Origin: Rhodopseudomonas palustris
Lineage (GTDB): Bacteria > Pseudomonadota > Alphaproteobacteria > Rhizobiales > Xanthobacteraceae
Direction of reading: 5' to 3'
Length of the DNA stretch: 64,000 nucleotides
Assembly (NCBI RefSeq): GCF_003226555.1
Contig: NZ_QKQS01000026.1
Location: forward strand, 99,377-163,376
Below the pieces are notes generated by a model, which was given only the letters and a program-made list of their open reading frames with translations, did not search any database and was not told the origin of the DNA. This document shows positions 7,786 through 16,740 of the stretch, one piece after another. The number at the start of each line of letters is the position of its first letter. The first letter of the stretch is position 1. The translations under genes were made by a program, and so were the position numbers.

Positions 7786-8628
7786 ATGCCTGCCGCCACC
7801 ACTGCCGAACTGGAGTGCCTGCTCGACGACGATGTGCCTTGCGGCGACCTCACCACCGAGGCGCTGGGCATCGGCGCCGCGCCCGGCGTGATGACGTTTG
7901 CGGCGCGCGATCCGATGATGCTGGCGCTCGCTGAAGATGCCGCCGCGATCATCCGGCTGTGCGGCGGCGAGGTCGAATTGGTCGCCTCCTCCGGCAGTCG
8001 GCTCGCGGCGGGTGCTTCGATCCTCACCGCCCGCGGCAGCGCGTCGGCGCTGCTGCGGAGCTGGAAGGTGGCGCAGACGCTGATCGAGATCTGGTCCGGC
8101 GTTGCCACCGCGGCACGCGACATCGTCGATGCGGCGCGCGCGGTGTCGCCAAGCATCGCGGTCGCCTGCACCCGCAAGAATACGCCGGGCACCAAGCGGT
8201 TCGCGGTCGCCGCCGTGAAGGCCGGCGGCGCCACCATGCACCGGCTCGGCCTGTCCGAAACCGTGCTGGTGTTCAGCGAGCATCGCGGCTTTCTCGACGA
8301 GCCGTTGGCGGCGACGGTGTCCCGGCTGCGCGCCACGTTGCCGGAGAAGAAGTTGATCACCGAAGTGGCGTCGATCGAGGCGGCGCTCGCCGCGGCGGAC
8401 GCCGGTTTCGACGTGCTGCAGCTCGAGAAATTCGCGCCCGCCGACGTCGCGGCGCTGGCGCAGCAACTTGCCGCGCGGCCCTCGCGCCCGGTGATCGCGG
8501 TCGCCGGCGGCGTCAACGCCGGCAATGCCGCGGCCTATGGGGAGGCCGGCGCGCAGGTGCTGGTGACCTCGGCGCCGTACACCGCCAAGCCGCGCGACGT
8601 GCAGGTGCGGATCACGCCGGCGAAGTAA
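7786..8628 (+). CDS. modD: ModD, nicotinate-nucleotide pyrophosphorylase-like protein
   Basis: 280-residue paralogue of quinolinate phosphoribosyltransferase (NadC) found in molybdate loci and named ModD. The start ATG 7786 has GGGGGAC upstream and gives the family N-terminus with VPCGDLTTEALG. The QAPRTase core is seen as VACTRKNTPGTKRFAVAA (about 126-143) with the phosphate-binding lysines and HRLGLSETVLV, then IAVAGGVNAGNAAAYGE near the C-terminus. It is divergent from DUF2478/ArsC-like genes across the candidate Mo-box. A true NadC would be expected next to nadA/nadB, which are absent here. The exact reaction of ModD is not established to my knowledge. Confidence 0.88.
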   Translation: MPAATTAELECLLDDDVPCGDLTTEALGIGAAPGVMTFAARDPMMLALAEDAAAIIRLCGGEVELVASSGSRLAAGASILTARGSASALLRSWKVAQTLIEIWSGVATAARDIVDAARAVSPSIAVACTRKNTPGTKRFAVAAVKAGGATMHRLGLSETVLVFSEHRGFLDEPLAATVSRLRATLPEKKLITEVASIEAALAAADAGFDVLQLEKFAPADVAALAQQLAARPSRPVIAVAGGVNAGNAAAYGEAGAQVLVTSAPYTAKPRDVQVRITPAK

Positions 8629-8663
8629 TAATTAGCTGCAGGGTCGCGCTCCTCCACAAGCGA

Positions 8664-8800
8664 GGCGCGCTCCCTCTCCCGCTTGCGGCAGAGGGCTGGG
8701 GGTGAGGGCCTCCCGGGCAGTTTGCCACTCGCGGAGAGGAGTGCCCTCACCCGCCGCGCTTCGCGCGTCGACCTCTCCCGCAAGCGGGAGAGGTTGCGCT
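8664..8800. repeat. Dispersed palindromic repeat, family D
   Basis: Inverted repeat with CCCTCTCCCGCTTGCGG at the left and CCTCTCCCGCAAGCGGGAGAGG at the right, plus an inner pair around GGTGAGGGC/GCCCTCACC. It sits between convergent modD and the AMP-ligase gene. The right part alone (CTCTCCCGC-TTG-type hairpin) is a strong stem-loop. Likely a dispersed intergenic repeat acting as bidirectional terminator. Confidence 0.7.
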
Positions 8801-8878
8801 GCCGTTGGGGCGAGGGTGCGCTAACTCCGCGCATGACGGTCCCTATTTACGCGACGCCTAGCTCTTTCGCTTCGTGAA

Positions 8879-10513
8879 CTACGACCTCGCGTAACTCGCC
8901 GCCCGGTCCGCGATCGTCTCGCGGAGCACCGTTTTCTGGATCTTGCCGTTGGCGTTGCGGGGCAGGGGTGTGGTGCGGATGATGATGCTTTCCGGCACCT
9001 TGTAGTCCGACATTCTGGCCGCGCAGTAGGCGACGACGTCGCGCTCGCTCAGGCTGGCACCTTCGTTCGTCACCACGATGGCATTGACGCGCTCGCCGAG
9101 CACCGGATCGGGTGTGCCGATGATCGCGGTTTCCAGCACACCGTCGATGCCGCAGATCACATTCTCGACTTCGGCCGAGAAGATCTTGAAGCCGCCGCGG
9201 TTGATCATGTCCTTCTTGCGGTCGAATACGCGGACGAAACCGTCCTTGTCGATCGAGCCGATGTCGCCGCTGCGCCAATAGCCGTCCACGAACTCCTTGG
9301 CGTTGGCGTCGGGCCGCTGCCAATAGCGCGGCACCACCATCGGGCCGGAGATCAACAGTTCGCCGGGCTCGCCGGGCGCGACCTCTTTGTCGTCGGCATC
9401 GACGACCCGGGCATGCGCATAGGGGACCACCTGGCCGACGCTGTCCATGTGATCGCGCCAATAGGCCTGCGGCATGATCGTGGTCGGCGACGTGGTTTCG
9501 GTCGCCCCATAGGCGTTGCGGAGCTGCAGGTTCGGCAGCCGCTTGCTCAGCATCTCGATGGTCGGGACCGGCATCGGCGCGCCGCCGAAACAGCCGATCC
9601 GCCATGCCGACAGATCGTATTGCGCGAAGTCGGGGTGCATCACGGCGAGCGTGTAGATCGCCGGCACCAGGATCGACCAAGTGATCTGTTCGCGGGCCGC
9701 GAGGGCCAGAAAGTCGGCGGTCTTGAACGCTTGCCGCATCAGCACGACGCAGCCGCCGGCGGCGATCGTCGCGTAGGATACGGCAACGAGGCCGGTCACA
9801 TGCGACAGCGGCACCGCGACCAGACCGCGGTCGCGCTCGGTCAGCTCGTGCGCGCGCGCGAACGCGTAGGACGAATGCAGGATGCTGAGATGTGTCAGCT
9901 CGGCGCCCTTGGGTTTGCCGGTGGTGCCGGAGGTGTAGAGGATCACCGCGGTGTCGTCCTCGTGCATCTCCGCGAGCGGCGCGTTCGCCGGATCGGCGGC
10001 GAGCAGATCCTCGAACGGCCGCGCGCCGTCGGCGCCACCGTGCGCGACGAAGCGATGCACAAGTTGCGGCACCTCGGCGGCTGCCGGGACTTCGTCTGCC
10101 AGCTCGGCCTCGAACACCACGATCTTAGCGCCGCTGTTGTTCAGCAGGAATTCGAGTTCGGCGCGGCGCTGGCGGATGCCGATCGGCACCACCAGCACGC
10201 CGAGCCGGTTGCAGGCGAGCGTCGCCGCCAGGAACTCCCAGCAATTGCTGAGGAACAGCGCGACCCGGTCGCCTTTGCGGGTGCCCAGCGCGGTCAGCGA
10301 GGCCGCGATGCTGCGGACTAGGCGATCGAGCTCCCGATAGCTGAGCGCGCGGTCGTCGACGATCGCCGGACGGTCGCCGAACCGCGCGACCAGATCCTCA
10401 AACATGGCTGCGAGATGGGCGGGGCGCTCGGAGAAGCACAGCATCGACCGGCCGTCGTAGTGAGTCTCGCGGCGCAGCGCGCCACCGATGCCGGCCTCGG
10501 GCCAGAAGGTCAT
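8879..10513 (-). CDS. AMP-dependent acyl/aryl-CoA synthetase
   Basis: 544-residue class I adenylate-forming enzyme that would activate a carboxylic acid to its CoA thioester. Motif A3 YTSGTTGKPKG at 193-203, A5 YGATETTSPTTI near 353, A7 YWRSGDIG, A8 RKKDMINRGGFKIFSAEVE and A10 NANGKIQK with the catalytic lysine near the C-terminus are all intact. Start ATG 10513 is preceded by AGAGGAAA; the longer frame to 10693 lacks family sequence. Substrate cannot be assigned; medium-chain or aromatic acids are both plausible given the nearby ring-cleavage genes. Single-gene unit, divergent from the zinc-ribbon gene. Confidence 0.93.
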   Translation of the reverse strand: MTFWPEAGIGGALRRETHYDGRSMLCFSERPAHLAAMFEDLVARFGDRPAIVDDRALSYRELDRLVRSIAASLTALGTRKGDRVALFLSNCWEFLAATLACNRLGVLVVPIGIRQRRAELEFLLNNSGAKIVVFEAELADEVPAAAEVPQLVHRFVAHGGADGARPFEDLLAADPANAPLAEMHEDDTAVILYTSGTTGKPKGAELTHLSILHSSYAFARAHELTERDRGLVAVPLSHVTGLVAVSYATIAAGGCVVLMRQAFKTADFLALAAREQITWSILVPAIYTLAVMHPDFAQYDLSAWRIGCFGGAPMPVPTIEMLSKRLPNLQLRNAYGATETTSPTTIMPQAYWRDHMDSVGQVVPYAHARVVDADDKEVAPGEPGELLISGPMVVPRYWQRPDANAKEFVDGYWRSGDIGSIDKDGFVRVFDRKKDMINRGGFKIFSAEVENVICGIDGVLETAIIGTPDPVLGERVNAIVVTNEGASLSERDVVAYCAARMSDYKVPESIIIRTTPLPRNANGKIQKTVLRETIADRAASYARS

Positions 10514-10757
10514 GAGTGTTTCCTCTTTGGTCGTTGGGACGCCGCGGTGGCTCCCGCGATCGTCGGGCGGCTGTTTGCAGCGCCGCGGTAATTCTATCCC
10601 GGCTCGGCGGTGAACCGCCAGTCGGCGCTTCGGTGTGCCACCGCGCGGAAATTGTCCCGTGTCAGCGACGCGCTGACACAACGACGTCAGCATGGCCTCC
10701 TAGGATAGCAATTTACGGCGGCGGTAGCCTCCGCCGATTGATATCAGGGAACCAGCG

Positions 10758-10964
10758 ATGAGATTGTCAGACGTGGAATGTGAATGCGGTGCGATGTACC
10801 GCTGCGCTGAATCCGAAACGCTCGACGGTGAGCCGGGCAATCTGCACTGCGCCAATTGCGGCCGGATCGTCGAGGCGTGGCAGACCCGCAGCAAGCGGGT
10901 GTATCGCTGCGTGCTGACGCCGGATCGCAGCTATCCGGTGGTGACGCCGCCGCCGGCGCCTTGA
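10758..10964 (+). CDS. Small zinc-ribbon-like protein
   Basis: 68-residue hypothetical protein. It has Cys8-x-Cys10 (ECECG) and later CANCG, so four or five cysteines could bind zinc in a ribbon fold, plus a proline-rich tail (PVVTPPPAP). AGGGA lies about 8 bases before the ATG. I recognise no named family. It stands alone between the divergent AMP-ligase gene and the Nudix gene. Confidence 0.65.
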   Translation: MRLSDVECECGAMYRCAESETLDGEPGNLHCANCGRIVEAWQTRSKRVYRCVLTPDRSYPVVTPPPAP

Positions 10965-11091
10965 GTAGCTTTCGGCGCCCCGCGCGGGAATGCGCGACAA
11001 TGTTGAGGTGTCATGTTCCGCCGCGGCTCGCTTGACGGCCGCTTGATCCTATATTGAGGAGGCAGAATTTCCGACGACGAAGGGCGGTAGA

Positions 11092-11703
11092 TTGCGAACT
11101 CCGGTGCTGGCAGCAGGCGGAATTGTGTTGCGGCGCGGTAACGAACCGTTGTTTGCGGTCGTCCGGATGCGTAAGCGCAACGATTGGGTGCTGCCCAAGG
11201 GCAAGCTCGACCTCGGCGAGACGCCGCGCGCGGCTGCCGAGCGCGAGGTGCTCGAAGAAACCGGCCATGTCGTCGCGGTGCACGAGTTCATTGGCACACT
11301 CGCCTATGATTCCGGCGGCCGTTTCAAGGCGGTGCATTTCTGGCGGATGGAAGCCGAGCCGGAGCAGACCCTGCCGCTGATGAAGGACATTCGTGCGGTC
11401 GATTGGCTGCCGCTCGATGAAGCGATCCTGCGTCTGTCGCGCAGCTACGAGCAGGCGTTTCTGAGCGAGGTCGGCGCCTTGGTGCTGGAAGCGGCCGGCC
11501 ACGTCTCGTCCGAAGCGTCCGCCACGCCTCCTCCGCCGCGTTGCCCGACCAGCCCATTGCCGACCGGCGATGAGTTGGTCGCCGACCTTGCCGAAGCTCC
11601 GTCTTTGGCGCTGGAGCAGCCTTCCGACGCGCTCGAACCTCAGCCACCGCTGTCGCTGCTGCAACGACTGCGCCGATGGATGCGGGGTGAGCGGCGCTCG
11701 TGA
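11092..11703 (+). CDS. Nudix hydrolase with proline-rich C-terminal extension
   Basis: 203-residue Nudix hydrolase. The Nudix box is complete: GKLDLGETPRAAAEREVLEE then TGHV (about 37-60, G-x5-E-x7-REUxEExGU). The fold covers about residues 1-135; the rest (SEASATPPPPRCPTSPLPTG and beyond) is a low-complexity Pro/Ser tail ending in a basic LLQRLRRWMRGERRS helix that could contact membrane or nucleic acid. The start is a TTG at 11092, which gives the family N-terminus VLAAGGIVLRR; no ATG fits. Diphosphoinositol-polyphosphate-like or Ap4A substrates are possible, unproven. Confidence 0.87.
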   Translation: MRTPVLAAGGIVLRRGNEPLFAVVRMRKRNDWVLPKGKLDLGETPRAAAEREVLEETGHVVAVHEFIGTLAYDSGGRFKAVHFWRMEAEPEQTLPLMKDIRAVDWLPLDEAILRLSRSYEQAFLSEVGALVLEAAGHVSSEASATPPPPRCPTSPLPTGDELVADLAEAPSLALEQPSDALEPQPPLSLLQRLRRWMRGERRS

Positions 11704-11750
11704 TCGTTTCAAAACGGAGCGCGCCGCTGTGGTCGGAATTCTCCTGACAT

Positions 11751-11764
11751 TTGATCCAAGTCAA
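11751..11764. promoter_or_regulatory. FNR/FixK-like box upstream of ligAB
   Basis: TTGATCCAAGTCAA matches the TTGAT-N4-ATCAA consensus at 9 of 10 conserved positions. Its centre is about 88 bases before the ligA ATG, so with class II spacing (-41.5) transcription would start near 11799. Context is suggestive only. Confidence 0.4.
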
Positions 11765-11844
11765 TCAAGGCCCTCTGCTGCCGCCTATCGTTCGCGAAAT
11801 TTGGCCGCAAGGCCGTCAGGCAGGAAACGTCAACAGGGGATGCC

Positions 11845-12219
11845 ATGAGTCAGGCATTGGCGGCTGGCGCCGGACGCGCCAAGCGCGAGATCTTCGGGAC
11901 ACCGATCTTCGGTCCGGAAGCCGCGCAGAAGGGCTACGCCCTCAACAAGATGTGCTTCTCGTTCAACGAGGCTTCTAACCGCGCAGAATTCGTCCGCGAC
12001 GAGGCCGCGTATTGCGCGCGCTACGGTCTCACCGCCGCGCAGACCGAGGCGATCCTCGGACGCGATCTGCTCAAGCTGCTCGACGAGGGCGGCAACGCCT
12101 ACTACCTCGCCAAGTTCGCCGGCATCCTCGGCCTCAACATGCAGGACATCGGCGCGCTGCAGACCGGTATGACGGTCGAGCAGTTCAAGGCGAAGCTTTT
12201 GGCGGCGCGGGACAATTGA
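11845..12219 (+). CDS. ligA: Protocatechuate 4,5-dioxygenase alpha subunit
   Basis: 124-residue small subunit of the class III extradiol dioxygenase LigAB. It carries the LigA-type sequence GYALNKMCFSFNEASNRAEF and the helical AAQTEAILGRDLLKLLDEGGN. A GGGGA precedes the ATG by about 6 bases. ligB follows after 15 bases, so the two subunits are co-expressed. Together they open protocatechuate (or a close analogue such as gallate) between C4 and C5. Confidence 0.93.
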   Translation: MSQALAAGAGRAKREIFGTPIFGPEAAQKGYALNKMCFSFNEASNRAEFVRDEAAYCARYGLTAAQTEAILGRDLLKLLDEGGNAYYLAKFAGILGLNMQDIGALQTGMTVEQFKAKLLAARDN

Positions 12220-12234
12220 GAGGGGACACCTGAC

Positions 12235-13092
12235 ATGGCGACGATCATCGGCGGCCTGGCTGCTTCGCACGTCCCCGCGATCGGCGGGGCGATGGCCAAG
12301 GGCCTGCAGAAGGATCCGTACTGGGCGCCGTTTTTCGATGGCTTCGACGCACCGTGCCGCTGGCTCGACGCGGCCAAGCCCGATGCCGCGGTGGTGATCT
12401 ACAACGATCACGGCCTCAACTTCTTCCTCGACAAGATGCCGACCTTCGCGGTCGGCGCCGCGCCGGAGTATCGCAACGACGACGAAGGCTGGGGCATCCC
12501 GGTGATGGCGCCGTTCAAGGGCGACACCAAGCTGTCGTGGCACATCATCGAGACGCTGGTGGAGTCCGAATTCGATCCTGTCACCTGTCAGGAGATGCTG
12601 GTCGATCACGCCTACAGCCTGCCGATGGAGCTGTTCCTGCGCGGCCGCGCTCACGAGATTCCGACCGTTCCGGTGGTGGTCAACACCGTGCAGCATCCGC
12701 TGCCGTCGCTGCGCCGCTGCTTCAAGCTCGGTCAGGCGATCGGTCGCGCGATCGAGAGCTATCCGGAAGATCTGAAAGTGGTGGTGATCGGCACCGGCGG
12801 TCTGTCGCATCAGCTCGAAGGCCAGCGTGCCGGCTTCATCAACACCGCGTTCGACAAGCGCTGCATGGACGCGATGACCGGCGACATCGAGAGCCTGCTC
12901 GACATCGACCCGCACCAACTGGTCGAACTCGCCGGTAGCCAGGGCGTCGAGGTGATGAACTGGGTGGCAATGCGCGGCGCGCTTCTCGGCGACCTCCACG
13001 AGCTGCACCGCAACTATCATCTGCCGATCTCCAACACCGCGTCGGGCATCATGCTGATCGAGAACCGGCCGCGGCTGGCGCGGGCGGCGTAG
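12235..13092 (+). CDS. ligB: Protocatechuate 4,5-dioxygenase beta subunit
   Basis: 285-residue catalytic subunit of LigAB, non-haem Fe(II), cytoplasmic. By comparison with the Sphingobium enzyme the iron ligands should be His12 (AASHVPAIGG), His59 (YNDHGLN) and Glu239 (GVEVMNW), with catalytic base His192 (TGGLSHQL); all four are present. AGGGGAC precedes the ATG. No lig downstream genes (aldehyde dehydrogenase, PDC hydrolase) follow; instead a repeat and a cytochrome P450 lie next, so the rest of the meta pathway must be elsewhere. Confidence 0.94.
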   Translation: MATIIGGLAASHVPAIGGAMAKGLQKDPYWAPFFDGFDAPCRWLDAAKPDAAVVIYNDHGLNFFLDKMPTFAVGAAPEYRNDDEGWGIPVMAPFKGDTKLSWHIIETLVESEFDPVTCQEMLVDHAYSLPMELFLRGRAHEIPTVPVVVNTVQHPLPSLRRCFKLGQAIGRAIESYPEDLKVVVIGTGGLSHQLEGQRAGFINTAFDKRCMDAMTGDIESLLDIDPHQLVELAGSQGVEVMNWVAMRGALLGDLHELHRNYHLPISNTASGIMLIENRPRLARAA

Positions 13093-13126
13093 GCTCGTCG
13101 GTTCCGCGGCGTTCCTACGCAAAGAT

Positions 13127-13216
13127 CGTCATGCCCGGGCTTGACCCGGGCATCGGCGAAGCCAAGCAACGCAGTGACCGTTGCCGTGGATGGCCGGGTC
13201 AAGCCCGGCCATGACG
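13127..13216. repeat. Dispersed palindromic repeat, family C, copy 1
   Basis: Inverted repeat with outer ends CGTCATGCCCGGGC and GCCCGGCCATGACG and inner arms CTTGACCCGGGCATC/GATGGCCGGGTCAAG. It lies between ligB and the P450 gene on the same strand, so it probably ends ligAB transcripts. Other copies are at 24976, 25582 and 35914. Confidence 0.8.
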
Positions 13217-13253
13217 AAGTACCAAGCCGCAGCAACTCCCGAGGATTCGCCCG

Positions 13254-14441
13254 ATGTTCAGCTTCGATCCTTACTCCCCCGCGGTCGATGCCGACCCGTT
13301 CCCGCTCTACAAGACGCTGCGCGACGAACATCCGGTGTACTGGAGCGAGCCGGCGCAAATGTGGATTCTGTCGCGCTATCTCGATGTCGCCGGCGCCGGC
13401 AGCAACTGGCAGGTGTTCTCCTCGGCCAAGGGCAACCTAATGACCGAGCTGCCGAACCGCGCCGGCGCCACGCTCGGCACCACCGATCCGCCGCGCCACG
13501 ACCGGCTGCGCGGCCTGGTGCAGCACGCTTTCATGAAGCGCAATCTGGAGGCGCTGGCCGAGCCGATGCGCGAGATCGCGCGCGATGCCGCCGAAGCCTT
13601 GCGCGGGCGCGAGCAGTTCGACTTCATCAGCGACTTTTCGTCCAAGTTCACCGTGCGGGTGCTGTTTGCGGCGCTCGGCCTGCCGATGGGCGATGAGCAG
13701 ACCGTGCGGGACAAGGCTGTGCTGATGGTGCAGAGCGATCCGGTGACCCGCGCCAAGGGCCCTGAGCATCTCGCCGCCTATGCCTGGATGCAGGACTACG
13801 CGTCGAGCGTGATCGCACAGCGCCGCGCCGAGCCGAAGAACGACCTGATCTCGCATTTCAGCATGGCCGAGATCGACGGCGACAGGCTCGACGAGCGCGA
13901 GGTGCTGCTGACCACCACGACGCTGATCATGGCCGGCATCGAGTCGCTCGGCGGCTTCATGAGTATGCTGGCGCTGAATCTGGCCGATTTCGCCGACGCT
14001 CGCCGCACCGTGGTGGCCGATCCGGCGCTGCTGCCGGACGCGGTGGAGGAGTCGCTGCGCTACAACACCTCGGCGCAGCGATTCAGGCGCTGCCTGCAGA
14101 GCGACCTGACCCTGCACGGCGTGCCCATGAAGGCGGGCGACTTCGTCTGCCTGGCCTACGGCTCGGCCAATCGCGACGAGCGGCAGTTTCCGAATCCGGA
14201 CGTGTACGACCTGAAGCGCAAGCCCAAGGGCCATCTCGGCTTCGGCGGCGGCGTGCACGGCTGTCTCGGATCGGCGATCGCCCGGATGGCGATCAAAATC
14301 GCGTTCGACGAATTCCACAAGGTCGTGCCGGACTACACGCGCACCGAGCAGCAGCTGAACTGGATGCCGTCGTCGACCTTCCGCAGCCCGTTGCGGTTGC
14401 AGTTCGCGGTCGAGCAAGCGTCGGCGCGGTCCGCGGCGTAA
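13254..14441 (+). CDS. Cytochrome P450
   Basis: 395-residue soluble bacterial P450. Haem ligand is Cys337 in HLGFGGGVHGCLGSAIAR; the ExxR pair is Glu266-Arg269; the C-helix HDRLRGLVQHAFM is intact. The I-helix reads AGIES (227-231), so the usual acid-alcohol pair Asp/Glu-Thr is Glu230-Ser231. No redox partner gene adjoins it. From memory, R. palustris P450s of this kind (for example CYP199A and CYP203A) act on benzoate-type ligands, and the neighbouring LigAB fits an aromatic substrate, but I cannot assign a subfamily. Confidence 0.93.
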   Translation: MFSFDPYSPAVDADPFPLYKTLRDEHPVYWSEPAQMWILSRYLDVAGAGSNWQVFSSAKGNLMTELPNRAGATLGTTDPPRHDRLRGLVQHAFMKRNLEALAEPMREIARDAAEALRGREQFDFISDFSSKFTVRVLFAALGLPMGDEQTVRDKAVLMVQSDPVTRAKGPEHLAAYAWMQDYASSVIAQRRAEPKNDLISHFSMAEIDGDRLDEREVLLTTTTLIMAGIESLGGFMSMLALNLADFADARRTVVADPALLPDAVEESLRYNTSAQRFRRCLQSDLTLHGVPMKAGDFVCLAYGSANRDERQFPNPDVYDLKRKPKGHLGFGGGVHGCLGSAIARMAIKIAFDEFHKVVPDYTRTEQQLNWMPSSTFRSPLRLQFAVEQASARSAA

Positions 14442-14463
14442 GCGCATTATCACCTTGCGATGC

Positions 14464-14548
14464 CGTCATTGCGAGGAGCGAAGCGACGAAGCAATCCAGC
14501 GCGCCATGCGGGATGCGTCTAGATTGCTTCGCTGCGCTCGCAATGACC
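14464..14548. repeat. Dispersed palindromic repeat, family A, copy 2
   Basis: Same family as 2514-2597: CGTCATTGCGAGGAGCGAAG at the left, GATTGCTTCGCTGCGCTCG and CAATGAC at the right. It fills the junction between the convergent P450 and alkylsulfatase genes and is a likely bidirectional terminator. Confidence 0.8.
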
Positions 14549-14575
14549 TCCAAACGAAGTTCGCAGCCCCGCCGC

Positions 14576-16522
14576 TCAGCTCACTGCATTCCGCTTCGGT
14601 TCGACGATCTCGAACATCCGCGGGAATTCGTCCATCAGCCCCATCAGTTCGGCGAGCTTCATCGGATTGCCGCTGACCTTGATCTTGCCGGCCATCACCG
14701 CCTCCGGAAACGAGGTCTGCTTGGCGATCACCTCGTCGAGCAGGCTGCGCGGTAACGCGAAGCCGGCGTCGGCCGTGGCCGATTGGACGCCCGCCACATA
14801 GGTCAACGCGCAGTTCTCCAGCGTCAGCACCCAGTCTTCGCCGGTGTCGGTGAACTGCCAGTTCAGCACGATGGTCTTGCCTTCCGCCTTCGGCCCGTTG
14901 AGCCGGACGCCGAGCACATCCCAGATCTGAGAAGTCTTGAGCGCCGCCAGCGTCTCGCGCGGCATCCCCGGCCGGGCCGGCATGTTCGGCATACCGTGGC
15001 GCAGCTCCTGGGCGCCGAACAGATAGGCGTTCCGCCAGGTGGCGCTCTCGGATTGGTAGCCGAGCTGCTCGAACGTGTCGGCCAGCAGATGCCGGCCTTC
15101 CTGATTGTCCGGATCGGCGAACACCAGATGGCTGAGCGCCTGCGCGATGAAGCGGAATTCGCCGCGGTCGAAATCGGCGCGCGCCTTCGCCAACAGCGCG
15201 TCCGCCCCGCCCATGTAATCGACGTACTTCTTTCCGGCGTCGACCGGCGGCAGCGGATCGAGATTGGCCGGGTTGGCGTCGTACCAGCCGAGATACTTCT
15301 GGTAGATCGCCTTCACGTTGTGGCGGATGTGGCCGTAATAGCCGCGGGCATGCCAGGCCGCGTCGAGGCTCTTCGGCAGGCGGATGGTCTCGGCGATCTC
15401 GGCGGCGTTGAGGCCGTGGTTCATCAGCCGCAGCGTCTGGTCGTGGGCGAACTTGTAGATGTCGCGCTGCTGGCGGATCATCAGGTCGATGCGCTCGGTG
15501 CCCCACACCGGCCAATGGTGCTGGCCGCACATCACCTCGGCCCTGCCACCCCAGAGCTGCAGGGCTTCCCCGAGATAGCCCGACCACGCCAGCGCATCGC
15601 GCACGTCGGCGCCGCGGAACGGCAGCAGATTGTGGAAGTTGTGGGTGCAGTTTTCGGCGAGGTTCAGCAGTCTGTAGCGCGGAATGTAGAAGTGCATCTC
15701 CGCGGGCGCTTCGGAGTTCGGCGCCATCTGGAATTCAAACTCGACGCCGTCGATGCAGCGGGTATCGCCGGTCGCTTTGATCAGGTCGGTCGGCCGCAAC
15801 AGCGCCGTGCTGCCGGCGGCCATCGTCTTGCCGAGGCCGCAATCGACATGGCCGCGCGGCCCCTTGGCGAGCAGCGGTCCGAACTGATACTGCGCGCGCC
15901 GCAGCATCGCCGGCCCGGCGATGATGTTCTCGGAGACGGCGTGCTCCATGAACAGATCGGGCGCGATGATCGGCACCCGTCCGCTCGCGAGTGCGTTGTC
16001 GTCGAGCACGCCGCGGGCGCCGCCCCAATGATCCGCATGGGTGTGGGTGAAGATCACCGCCACCACCGGCCTGTCGCCGCGGTGGCGGCAATAGAGCTGC
16101 ATCGCCGCGCGGGCGCCCTCGATCGAGGTCAGGGTGTCGACCACGATCACGCCGCTGTCACCCTCGATCAGCGTCATGTTGGCGATGTCGAAGCCGCGGA
16201 CCTGATACACGCCGGGTACGACCTCGAAAAGCCCGTGCTGCATGTTCAGCCGGGACTGCCGCCACAGGCTCGGATCGACGCTCGGCGGCGCGGTTTCGTC
16301 CTGCAGAAACCGGTACGGTTCGAGACTCCAAACGGTGCGGCCTTGTGCGGATTCGACCGTGGCATGATCGATGCTGCCGAGGAAGCCGCGTGCGGCGTCG
16401 TCGAAGTCGCTGGTGTCGGAGAATGGCAGCTCGTTCAGCACTGCCGCGTGGCGGGCGATCACAGGTGCGGAGGCATCCTTTGGCGCAAGCGCATCGTCTG
16501 CGATTTTGGCGGTCTCGCTCAT
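14576..16522 (-). CDS. Alkyl sulfatase, metallo-beta-lactamase type (SdsA1-like)
   Basis: 648-residue type III sulfatase expected to cleave alkyl sulfates such as dodecyl sulfate, giving sulfate and alcohol. The binuclear zinc motif THTHADHWGG puts His160, His162, Asp164 and His165 in the N-terminal MBL domain (about 95-330); the dimerisation domain (about 380-520, HHWPVWG to AWHARGYYGHIRHN) and a C-terminal SCP2-like lipid-binding domain (about 525-645) follow. Start ATG 16522 has GGAGGAGA at good spacing; the frame to 16594 is not family-like. Unlike SdsA1 of Pseudomonas there is no signal peptide, so it looks cytoplasmic. Divergent from the HCCA-isomerase-like gene across a 262-base region with two palindromic elements. 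Confidence 0.93.
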   Translation of the reverse strand: MSETAKIADDALAPKDASAPVIARHAAVLNELPFSDTSDFDDAARGFLGSIDHATVESAQGRTVWSLEPYRFLQDETAPPSVDPSLWRQSRLNMQHGLFEVVPGVYQVRGFDIANMTLIEGDSGVIVVDTLTSIEGARAAMQLYCRHRGDRPVVAVIFTHTHADHWGGARGVLDDNALASGRVPIIAPDLFMEHAVSENIIAGPAMLRRAQYQFGPLLAKGPRGHVDCGLGKTMAAGSTALLRPTDLIKATGDTRCIDGVEFEFQMAPNSEAPAEMHFYIPRYRLLNLAENCTHNFHNLLPFRGADVRDALAWSGYLGEALQLWGGRAEVMCGQHHWPVWGTERIDLMIRQQRDIYKFAHDQTLRLMNHGLNAAEIAETIRLPKSLDAAWHARGYYGHIRHNVKAIYQKYLGWYDANPANLDPLPPVDAGKKYVDYMGGADALLAKARADFDRGEFRFIAQALSHLVFADPDNQEGRHLLADTFEQLGYQSESATWRNAYLFGAQELRHGMPNMPARPGMPRETLAALKTSQIWDVLGVRLNGPKAEGKTIVLNWQFTDTGEDWVLTLENCALTYVAGVQSATADAGFALPRSLLDEVIAKQTSFPEAVMAGKIKVSGNPMKLAELMGLMDEFPRMFEIVEPKRNAVS

Positions 16523-16613
16523 CCTCGGTCTCCTCCGGTCTTCGTCGTCTGTCCGCGACGGCGGCATCTCAACCGATGCAGAAACGGATTGCAATCGCAG
16601 GTCCGCACCTTAC

Positions 16614-16683
16614 GATTAGTTCATGTAACGACATGATGCCCGAAGCGCCGCGGCAGGCGAGGGAGACATTCATGAAACTAATC
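16614..16683. promoter_or_regulatory. Pair of inverted GATTAGTTTCATG elements
   Basis: GATTAGTTCATG at 16614-16625 and CATGAAACTAATC at 16671-16683 are inverted copies differing by one base insertion, with about 45 bases between them. They lie upstream of the alkylsulfatase gene and could bind a regulator as a looped pair. No known family assigned. Confidence 0.35.
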
Positions 16684-16740
16684 ACGGCTGTTGAAAAGCT
16701 CCCGAAGCCCGCCGGGCGGAAATTGGCGCAGTTGAGTTTG

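Noticed and set aside
14783-16636. 617-codon plus-strand frame across the alkylsulfatase
   Set aside because: Antisense shadow of a complete MBL sulfatase with intact zinc ligands.
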